Positions 24,983 to 32,787 of a stretch of 64,000 nucleotides of DNA are shown here, in pieces. A program made the translations under genes and the position numbers. How positions within the stretch are numbered: the stretch's first letter is position 1; every line of letters starts with the position of its first letter. Location of the stretch: NCBI RefSeq assembly GCF_024807845.1, contig NZ_JANUEQ010000012.1, positions 45,448-109,447 of the forward strand, written 5' to 3'. The notes beneath the pieces are model-generated. The model was not told where the DNA came from. It did no database searches and saw nothing but the letters and a program-made list of their open reading frames with translations. The stretch is from Klebsiella sp. BIGb0407. Lineage in GTDB: Bacteria > Pseudomonadota > Gammaproteobacteria > Enterobacterales > Enterobacteriaceae.

Positions 24983-25867
24983 ATGAAAATTAAAAAACAG
25001 TTTGTAAATTTATCACTATTATTAATGAGTATAATTATTTCTGGCTGTCAGCCATCGAAGATATCAAATAGCCAGGAGAAAGAATACGCCGGACAGATAT
25101 TACAACAAATTGAATCTGCTAAAAAAAACCTAGACTCAAAGCAAGCCATCCACAAATTTAGCGATATTAAATATGAATCTCTTGGGAAAAATGGCACATC
25201 AGTAAAAATCGATGAGAAGAGTCAAGTCTATTCATTTGAATCAGGTAAAAGTTATATTTCCGCATATGTTTTAGATAATAATAATATTAATGAAATCAAC
25301 TTAACCTCTCCATTGGATTTTAGTATTTTCATTCCTTCAGTGATTATTCTTGATGAAAAATATAATATTATTAATTATATTAAAAGTAGCAATTTTCCAT
25401 ACACCAAGACCACATTCGGCAACAGCCTTTATAGTGGTTCATTTTCATTACCGGATGGTTATGAAAAACTGTATATAATAGTATATACAACATCAGAAGA
25501 CAGTAATAAAAACACTCTGATTGATAGTGATTTATTGCAGAACAGCATGCGCTATGACCGAGTTTCTGATGTTGGCAAATATTTAAGGCAGACGCTACCA
25601 CATTCTCCCATCGGGCATATAAATCTAAATATCATAAAAAATGAAAGCGACAGCCCCCCCCCACAAAAAACACCTATTTGCCAACTGAACCAGCCCGGCT
25701 ATTCATCTGATTTGAGCGAACAAGAATATTATAAAAACATTAGAGAATCTCTATCTATCAATGACTATAAAAAAGCGATAAAATATGTTCGCCTGGCTGA
25801 GTGTAACGGCTATAAAAAATCTAGAGATGTATTTTTTTCTATAATCTCAGAGAAAGAAAAAATATAG
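24983..25867 (+). CDS. MalM-like periplasmic lipoprotein
   Basis: Starting at ATG 24983, the 294-residue protein has a lipoprotein signal with the lipobox IISGC, so C22 would carry lipid. The body contains SFESGKSYISAYVLD, then PSVIILDEKYN and a sandwich-like domain, matching the MalM (maltose operon periplasmic protein) family by pattern. The tail repeats YYKNIRESLSINDYKKAIKY and recalls a short helical repeat. MalM's exact role is unclear even in E. coli. ATG 24974 is also in frame, but only three bases separate it from AAGG. Its place after a LamB-like porin supports the family call. Confidence 0.8.
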   Translation: MKIKKQFVNLSLLLMSIIISGCQPSKISNSQEKEYAGQILQQIESAKKNLDSKQAIHKFSDIKYESLGKNGTSVKIDEKSQVYSFESGKSYISAYVLDNNNINEINLTSPLDFSIFIPSVIILDEKYNIINYIKSSNFPYTKTTFGNSLYSGSFSLPDGYEKLYIIVYTTSEDSNKNTLIDSDLLQNSMRYDRVSDVGKYLRQTLPHSPIGHINLNIIKNESDSPPPQKTPICQLNQPGYSSDLSEQEYYKNIRESLSINDYKKAIKYVRLAECNGYKKSRDVFFSIISEKEKI

Positions 25868-25941
25868 TGGAATAGATATCTTAAATATCATACTCTTACG
25901 TGAAAATATCAATGGCTTTGTTAAATTAATTAAGGTGTAAC

Positions 25942-27006
25942 GTGAAAAAACCCAAGATGAAAACAGCAACAGTTTATGATATTGCTCGCATTGCAGGTGT
26001 TTCAGTCAGCACCGTATCCAGAATATTGACAGGATCGGCTAAAGTCTCAAAAGATAAGCGTTCTGCTGTTGAACGAGCAATAGAGGAGTTAGATTTTCGA
26101 CCTAATCTGATGGCTCAATCATTAAAAAGCGGCCAATCAATGACATTAGGTGTACTCACACAGCATCTGGATAGCCCCTTCACTAATGAAATGTTGCGTG
26201 GTGTAGAAAAAAATCTTGAAGGAACTGGCTATGTTCCAATTATTGTCAGTGGCCACTGGAATCCTCTGCAAGAACTTGAACGCATACAATTATTAATTGA
26301 CCGTCGTGTAGACGGTATCATTATTTTAACAGGGCATGTCAGCCAACAACATCTCATAGAGCTATCTCTTCAGGTACCTATAGCTGTCGCAGGGCATGAT
26401 ATCAATACAGAAAGTATTCGCTCATTTAATGTTAACAATCGTCTTGGAGGTTATTTGGCGACTCAGCATTTATTAGAGTTAGGACATCGTAAAATTGCTC
26501 ATATTGTTGGTGAAGCCAATCAAAACGATGCGATTGAACGCCTACTTGGCTATCGCCACGCGCTAAATGCATCAGGTATAGAGTACGACAATAATCTTGT
26601 TATCCAAGGTGATTTCACCGAAAAAGGAGGCCGTCAGGCGATTAAACAACTGCTAGATAATAATACTGATTTTACAGCTGTCTTTTGTGCTAATGACCAA
26701 ACTGCATATGGTGCAATTTTGGGAATTAAAGATGCTAACCTTGAAATACCTGATGATATTTCAGTGATCGGTTTTGACGACCTTCCTTTCTCAACATACA
26801 GTAATCCGCCATTGACAACGATCAAACAGCCCATCTATGAGACCGGTGTTAAACTGGCTGAATCATTACTTAATTTAATTAATCGCCGTATAAACAAATC
26901 TGCCTGTGAAAAAGAATCATCACTCCCTGACTTATATATCATTAGCCGACAAACAACTAAAACAATGGAGATAGATATTCAAAATGCTGAGCATACTTTA
27001 GATTAA
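25942..27006 (+). CDS. LacI-family transcription regulator of the beta-glucoside locus
   Basis: The 354-residue repressor-type protein starts at GTG 25942 after AAGGTG. Residues 8-30 (TATVYDIARIAGVSVSTVSR) form the LacI helix-turn-helix, followed by the hinge helix region (FRPNLMAQSLKSGQSMTLGV). The effector domain shows VDGIIILTGH, GHRKIAHIVG and ISVIGFDDLPFSTYSNPPLT, the usual periplasmic-binding-protein fold. Its probable targets are the four GAAAYCGRTTTC sites of the locus. No such site is found in front of its own gene, so it is probably not autoregulated. The inducer is unknown, likely cellobiose or its phosphate. Confidence 0.93.
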   Translation: MKKPKMKTATVYDIARIAGVSVSTVSRILTGSAKVSKDKRSAVERAIEELDFRPNLMAQSLKSGQSMTLGVLTQHLDSPFTNEMLRGVEKNLEGTGYVPIIVSGHWNPLQELERIQLLIDRRVDGIIILTGHVSQQHLIELSLQVPIAVAGHDINTESIRSFNVNNRLGGYLATQHLLELGHRKIAHIVGEANQNDAIERLLGYRHALNASGIEYDNNLVIQGDFTEKGGRQAIKQLLDNNTDFTAVFCANDQTAYGAILGIKDANLEIPDDISVIGFDDLPFSTYSNPPLTTIKQPIYETGVKLAESLLNLINRRINKSACEKESSLPDLYIISRQTTKTMEIDIQNAEHTLD

Positions 27007-27114
27007 CCCTTTCCAAGAGATATCAACCCATCTATGCAACTATGAATCAAGCAAATACAATATGTTCAAAATATTTTTGAACATTTCAATTTTTTGTCAT
27101 CTCCCGGCATCCAT

Positions 27115-27345
27115 ATCTGGTTAAATCAGAGAGCTCGGCATTCTTGATGACTTCGGACACATTCTTCCGGAGTCTGGTTATTCAACTATTAATGCAGGTT
27201 CAAATGATAGTATTCCTGTCACCAGTGTTCAATTTTCTCCTGAGAATCTCCCACGGCACGTATTCATGCATTCATCTCGCAGGCAGTTATTGAATGGCTC
27301 GATAAAGGCATTATCCTTATGCTTTACGGAGCAAATTCATCGCTA
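27115..27345 (-). mobile_element. decayed IS3-family orfB end
   Basis: The stretch is a degenerate copy of the orfB 3' end at 35763-35990; both read cttcgga...ttc.gccgg or ttccgg and then aatga/aatg-like blocks in the same order. It contains many substitutions and indels and codes for nothing. Confidence 0.65.
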
Positions 27346-27377
27346 ATCCCCAAAAAAATCGGTGTGTTCATAAGTAG

Positions 27378-28185
27378 TGACCAGCCCATCATTGATTGAT
27401 ACACCATTATGTTAGTCATGTCTTCATTAGCAACGTGAGGACATCTCCATGGAAAAGTATTTTTCTGACGAACAGATCATCAGTATTCTCCGCGAGGCCG
27501 AAGCCGGGTTTAAGCCCGTGAACTCTGCCGTAAGCACGTCATCTACGACACTACCTTCTACACAGGACGTAAAAAGTTTGGCAGTATGGAAGTGCCGGAA
27601 GTTAAGCGTCTGAAGACTCTTGAAGAAGAGAACTCCCGTCTGAAGAAGCTGCTTGCTGAAACAATGCTGGACAAGGAGACTCTTCAGGTGGCCCAGGGCC
27701 GAAAGTACTGACGACAGGCCAGAAGCGAGAAACGGCCGTTGTGATGTGCGACGCGGGGGTCTGTCGCAACGTTGTACCTGCAGACTGACTGGTTTGTCGC
27801 TGTCAACATGCCGTTATGAGACGCAGCGCCAGGCAGTTGATGCACATTTATCCGGACGTATCACTGAACTGCTCTTGAACGCAGGCGTTTTGGCTGCCGG
27901 CGTATATGGTCTCTTCTGCGACGTGAAGGTGTTCACGTTAATCACAAGAGGATATACCGACTTTATTGTCTTATCTGCAAGGCCTCGGTGTAAGTGTAGA
28001 CGACGCCGTAAAGGCCTGGCAAGAGAGCGTCTGCCGTTGCAGTGTCCGGCGGTACCTAATCTGATCTAGTCAATTGACTTTGTCATGGATGCCCTTTCCA
28101 GCGGTCGCCGGATCAAGAGTCTGACCGGTGTGGATGATTTCACCAAGGATTGCCTGATGCTCAGCGTTGCTTTCGGGATTTTAGA
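27378..28185 (+). mobile_element. decayed copy of the 1221-bp IS3-family element
   Basis: It starts with TGACCAGCCCATCATTGATT, close to the left end of the element at 37596, and follows that element base for base with many changes. The orfA frame (ATGGAAAAGTATTTTTCTGA) and much of orfB can be aligned, but both are interrupted by frameshifts and stops. The copy stops near 28185, before the IS1182-type end. Confidence 0.85.
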
Positions 28186-28217
28186 TCTTCAATTACTGGC
28201 AGAGCCCAAAAAGCCGA

Positions 28218-29854
28218 TAACCACGGCCATCGGACGTGGTTTCAGACTGATGACAAAGTCCTGGCCAGGACCTCTTTCTAATAAGGTCAGTGCAATTAAC
28301 GGACTGACTGCCATGCTTAAAGAACCCTCTTCCCAGCAATATCAGATTTAAATGGTTACCCTCGAAGAGCTGGTACCTAAAGACCATTTGGTTAGTAAAA
28401 TTGATGCCGCTATCGATTTTGAATTTATCCGTGAGGCTGTCGCTCATCTGTACTGTCCTGATAACGGCAGACCCGCCGTCGACCCTCTCCGTCTGATTAA
28501 AATTGTGCTGCTGGGCTATCTCTTCGGTATCCTCTCCGAACGTCGCCTGATGAAAGAAATCCAGGTCAATGTGGCCTACCGCTGGTTCCTGAGAATGGGC
28601 CTGACAGAGAAAGTTCCTGATGACTCCACACTAAGTCAGAACCGTATACGCCGCTTCAATGGAGTTGATATCTTCCAACATATTTTTGACCGCATCATGG
28701 AGCAGGCGCTGGGGCAGCGAATGGCAAACGGCCGAGTCCTCTATACCGATAGCATCCATCTGAAAGCCGATGCTAATCCTCGCAGGCTGTCAACGAACTG
28801 CTCCAAGTGGGGGTTAGCGAGTACCTGAATGAGATGAACGCTGCCATGGAGGCCGACAGGAAGACACACGGAAAAAAGCCGCTGGTCGTCGCTAAGACCG
28901 ACCCGAAAATACCGGGGCATTGAAGAATACCAAAGTGAGTACTACCGACCCGGAAAGTGGTTTTATGCACCGGGACAATAAACCGAAAGGCTTCTTCTGG
29001 CTTGACCATCGAACCGTGGACGGAAAGCACGACATCATCACCGACACCTTCGTTACGCCGGGCAACGTGCATGACAGCCAGCCCTTTATCGGGCGTCTTA
29101 AGCGGCAGATGGAACACTTCGGGCTGGATACCGTGGCGGTGGGCGTGGATGCAGGCTACTTCACCTAGGCGGTATGCCATCTGACACAGGAGATCGACGT
29201 TGCCCTGGTGCCGGGCTACAGGCGTCCGAGCAAAGGCCAGAATACCTTCCAGAAAAAGCACTTCCGTTATGACTCCTACGCGACCTTTACCTCTTCCCGG
29301 CAAACAGCGAACTGAACTCCAGCACCACAGACCGCAACCGTTATCGTCACTATCGTTCAGACAGAACAGTGTGCGGGATATGCCCGGAGCGTGAAAAATG
29401 TACGCAAAACCGTCAGATGCAGAAAACGATAACACGGCATGTCTGGGAGGAAGCGAAGGAGAAAGCAAATGCCTTGCGGCTGACGAAATGGGGCAAAAAA
29501 GTGTACGCACGGCGTAAAGAAACGGTAGAACGGAGCTTCGCAGATGCGAAACAACACCATGGTAACCGGTATACGCGGTTCCGTGGTCAGATGAGGGTAC
29601 AAATGCAGTGTCTGCTGGCTACCACGGCGCAAAATATGAAGAAGATGGCGCTGCTGGTGCTTCTTTGCCTACTTTTTATGTTGCAGGGTTCACTTATGAT
29701 GCGAGAGATGATGAAAAGTGGTGTTCGGAGAACGGTGATAGAGGGTTAAGGTAAAAATATCGCGATCGCGACCTTCAGTCGCTCTAAAAGAAGACTCCTA
29801 CCAAAAAAGTAGGGTTAGTCAGCAGTCTGTAACCACGTCCATAGGAAGTGGTTT
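28218..29854 (+). mobile_element. IS1182-family insertion sequence (degenerate)
   Basis: Ends at about 28219-28254 (AACCACGGCCATCGGACGTG onward) and 29818-29853 are inverted copies of each other, matching at roughly four of five positions. Each end also folds on itself (CCACG...CGTGG). The element holds one transposase gene, now broken, and lies directly after the decayed IS3 copy. The exact termini are uncertain by several bases. Confidence 0.75.
28313..29749 (+). pseudogene. IS1182-family transposase, inactivated
   Basis: The frame begins MLKEPSSQQYQI and then meets TAA where the family has Glu, before MVTLEELVPKDHLVSKIDA. It shows the N-terminal DUF772 part (NGRPAVDPLRLIKIVLLGYL), the catalytic region (VLYTDSIHLKADANP, FFWLDHRTVDGKHDII) and the C-terminal part (CGICPEREKCTQNRQM, VYARRKETVERSFADAK). 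Frameshifts lie near 28780-28920 and 29180-29370, and TAG replaces a sense codon near 29167. The pieces together cover a normal 480-residue transposase, so the gene decayed in place and was not truncated. Confidence 0.88.
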
Positions 29855-29870
29855 TCAGTTAGAAATAAAA

Positions 29871-29895
29871 TACCGCAACATTATCTGTTGCGGTA
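29871..29895 (-). terminator. rho-independent terminator of the GH9 gene
   Basis: TACCGCAACA and TGTTGCGGTA form ten perfect pairs with a five-base loop. On the minus strand the stem is followed by TTTTATTT. It lies 105 bases after the GH9 stop codon. Confidence 0.85.
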
Positions 29896-30000
29896 TGATG
29901 ATAAAACGTATTTAATTTCGTTATAACCGTATGTATGGATCAATCTCAAATGCGCTATTCGAAATGAATACAGTTCATATTTAGTTATTTTTCACGAAAA

Positions 30001-32340
30001 TTACTTATTTAAATACCCTTCATCTAAATAGCTAACAGTCCAAAAGAAAGGTGCATTCCAGTTTGTAGTCACTTCATTCAATGTCCAGGCACCAATTTCA
30101 TCTTTCCAGCATGTTTGTCCAGTACACTGTCCTTTAAGCCCTGCAGCAATAGGATCACTAAAACTCATTGAATTTGGCCCACCAGAAAGCACCCCTGGCG
30201 GAACAAGCGGTGATGATGGGTCAATTTGATGTGCCCAGAATCTATGATGTGGATTTTTAAGCTGTCTAAATCCATAGCCTGAAACATATGACTGATCTAA
30301 TGGGTTACGTCCAAGAATATAATCCATGGCATCAGACATCGCTTGTACATATTGACGATCACCAGTGAAATCATGTGCAAGCCCAAGGAAAATACTACGG
30401 TTCATCAAATTAGAGTTAGAACCCCAAGGATACTCTGCTGCCGTGTAGGGGATCAGGTAACCTTCATTTTCAATGCTTGCAGTATATGCATTAGCAGTAT
30501 TAATGATATTTTTTCTGGCTTTTGCAACATCTTCAGAACGCAATTTATTTGGAACTAAGGCTAGCGTTATTGTACCTGCACTCGAGAGATCCTGCCAAAA
30601 AAGATCACCAGTTGCATTGATATCACCTTTTGGAGTTTGTAAGTAATAAGGGGAGCTTTTCACAGCCTCAAGATATTCTGCTTTCCCTGTAGTCACAAAG
30701 AGTTCAGCAGCAGCCCAGTAGAATTCATCATCCAGCTTTGTATCATCATATGGTCCTGAACCAACAAAGTTGTCATAAGCATAAATATCTGGATGTTTCT
30801 TAGCTGATTTCCAAGCTTTTTCTGCCGCAGTTAAACATTTTTTAGAATAAGCTGAATCAGTATCTTTCCAAATACGGGCGCATTGTGCTGATGTTGCTGC
30901 AAGATTCAAAGTCGCTGCGGTGCTTGGATGACTCAAATAACGAGGCTGAGGATCTTTATGCGGAGGTAATGGCATACCAGTCCATGCTTCGTCTGCTACT
31001 TTATGGAATACGAGTCCTGTAGCATCGATCTCAGTGAGTTTGAGAGATTCAAGATTAGCAGATTGATCACCGACCGGAACCCAAGCTTTCTTACCGTCAG
31101 GTACTTGCATTGCTAACATAAAATCCATCATCCAACGAGCTTCATCCAGAAGATCATTCTGTTTATTACTGTTTTCTGGAATTTTCACTTTACCATCAAA
31201 AAAAGCACTTGCTTTGTTATTGCGCGCATACTTCTCATGTTCATGAAAATTCATTAATGTCCAAGCTGATATGCCACCATTAACTACATATTTACCATGG
31301 TCACCTGCATCATACCATCCACCTGTAACATTCAGCTTATAATCGCAACCAGGCCACTTATTACCTTTAGCATCTGTTTTATTAAAACAAGTTACAGTTT
31401 CGTTTGGATGTCCTGCCGGACGAGCAAGATCAGCACGCTGGACATATTTTTCTTCAATAGGAATACCGCTGCGTTGTTGGTAAAAGAAAGAAAGTGCATC
31501 ATATTTCATAGGTTCATAAAGCTGAGAACTGATATTAAATGGATGACTCTTTTTTCCATCAACAAGTAGAGTTAGTCCGTTTTTTTCCTCAGTAAATTCA
31601 CTGAAATCAATAATATGTACTTTCTCATTTGAAGCACGGTTTAGTCCAAATGGTTTTGTTTTTCCCTCAGCGACTTGTGTTCCTTGATTATTGAGCAAAG
31701 ACCAAGTCAAAGGTACTTCAGACTCACTCACCATCGTTGCTCGTTTCATAGCATGTGGAGCGTAACCGACTTGGTTCACTCTGATGCTGGCAAAATCAGT
31801 CACTTTTTTTAATCTTGGGCCTTTTAAAGAGACATTGCTGATACAAACAGTGGTTGGCGTTAAAGCACCCAACTGCAGCTGAAACTGTGCTTTTTCATCT
31901 GCTGATTTAGGTATGAATTTGAAATTGAAGTCTTTTCGTGTTTCGTTTAGCTCAACATCCTGGACTAAGTAATTAGTGTAGGGTTGACCATCTTGCTGTA
32001 CTAACACTTTAACATTAATAGGTTTTTTAGCAAACGCGCTAAAATTCAGGGTGTAAGATTGATCCTGAGCTAAGGGAATACCTGACTGCGCAAAGATAAC
32101 ATCCCAAGGATTTTCCCCGCTATCAGTAAAGGTTAAGCATCCCATATTATCTTCGAGAACCAACTGTCCCCCGGATGCCCACCACCCATCAGTATTCTTA
32201 ATAAAACTGCCATTATTCACTAATTCTTCAGCTGGCCCGCTGCTCGCATCTGTAGAACGCTCATTGCTATTCACACACCCATGCAAAGCCAAAAGGCTTG
32301 AGAGTATTAATGATAGCTTACTGACTCTACCCATTATCAT
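30001..32340 (-). CDS. GH9 endoglucanase, lipoprotein with carbohydrate-binding module
   Basis: This 779-residue enzyme cuts internal beta-1,4-glucan bonds. From ATG 32340 (GGGGA upstream) it has a lipoprotein signal with LALHGC, so C22 is lipidated; N at mature position +3 and no Asp at +2 fit outer-membrane sorting. Domains in order: a CBM4/9-like module (about 38-170, NNGSFIKNTDGWWASGG), an immunoglobulin-like CelD_N domain (about 180-270, IRVNQVGYAPHAMKRA) and the GH9 barrel. D344 and D347 of GGWYDAGDHGKYV, the NPHHRFWAH motif and E756 of LNEVTTNWNAP are the catalytic set. It is divergent from the GH3 gene, with two operators between them. Extracellular exposure is inferred. Confidence 0.93.
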   Translation of the reverse strand: MIMGRVSKLSLILSSLLALHGCVNSNERSTDASSGPAEELVNNGSFIKNTDGWWASGGQLVLEDNMGCLTFTDSGENPWDVIFAQSGIPLAQDQSYTLNFSAFAKKPINVKVLVQQDGQPYTNYLVQDVELNETRKDFNFKFIPKSADEKAQFQLQLGALTPTTVCISNVSLKGPRLKKVTDFASIRVNQVGYAPHAMKRATMVSESEVPLTWSLLNNQGTQVAEGKTKPFGLNRASNEKVHIIDFSEFTEEKNGLTLLVDGKKSHPFNISSQLYEPMKYDALSFFYQQRSGIPIEEKYVQRADLARPAGHPNETVTCFNKTDAKGNKWPGCDYKLNVTGGWYDAGDHGKYVVNGGISAWTLMNFHEHEKYARNNKASAFFDGKVKIPENSNKQNDLLDEARWMMDFMLAMQVPDGKKAWVPVGDQSANLESLKLTEIDATGLVFHKVADEAWTGMPLPPHKDPQPRYLSHPSTAATLNLAATSAQCARIWKDTDSAYSKKCLTAAEKAWKSAKKHPDIYAYDNFVGSGPYDDTKLDDEFYWAAAELFVTTGKAEYLEAVKSSPYYLQTPKGDINATGDLFWQDLSSAGTITLALVPNKLRSEDVAKARKNIINTANAYTASIENEGYLIPYTAAEYPWGSNSNLMNRSIFLGLAHDFTGDRQYVQAMSDAMDYILGRNPLDQSYVSGYGFRQLKNPHHRFWAHQIDPSSPLVPPGVLSGGPNSMSFSDPIAAGLKGQCTGQTCWKDEIGAWTLNEVTTNWNAPFFWTVSYLDEGYLNK

Positions 32341-32608
32341 TTCACATTCCCCGAATTGATGGTTCTTAAACCTAATAGTTCGAAACAATGAAACATATAG
32401 AAATCAACTCCTATTTCATCGATTGGTAGCGCAACTGGAACAACTTTCTAGTAAGTACAATAATTGGCGGGATTATCTTGTCGTTTGTATTGAGTAGAAA
32501 ATTCATACAAGTAGTGAATTCAAAAACAACTCTCCTCCAACTCTGCGTCATAGGTTGCTCCCTTTAGATAAGTCTCAATCTCATCATATCTACATCTGCC
32601 ATCTCTTT

Positions 32609-32620
32609 GAAATCGGTTTC
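32609..32620. promoter_or_regulatory. LacI-type operator copy 3 (GH9/GH3 intergenic)
   Basis: GAAATCGGTTTC, identical to copy 1, lies in the 447-base gap between the divergent GH9 and GH3 genes, 269 bases from the GH9 start codon. Confidence 0.8.
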
Positions 32621-32750
32621 TAAAAAGTGGTTCTATATTTGTGATACCCCTCTCTATTTGTATAGATTCATCAATAAAACCCCATCACAACATAGATCGC
32701 GACGATACTTCATGCTTTTATACCCCAACATGACATTCACACGTCAATAT

Positions 32751-32762
32751 GAAATCGATTTC
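32751..32762. promoter_or_regulatory. LacI-type operator copy 4 (GH3 promoter)
   Basis: GAAATCGATTTC is a perfect palindrome 26 bases before the GH3 start codon, where a bound repressor would block transcription start or early elongation. Confidence 0.8.
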
Positions 32763-32787
32763 TTAAATATGTCTATGAGGTTTATGA

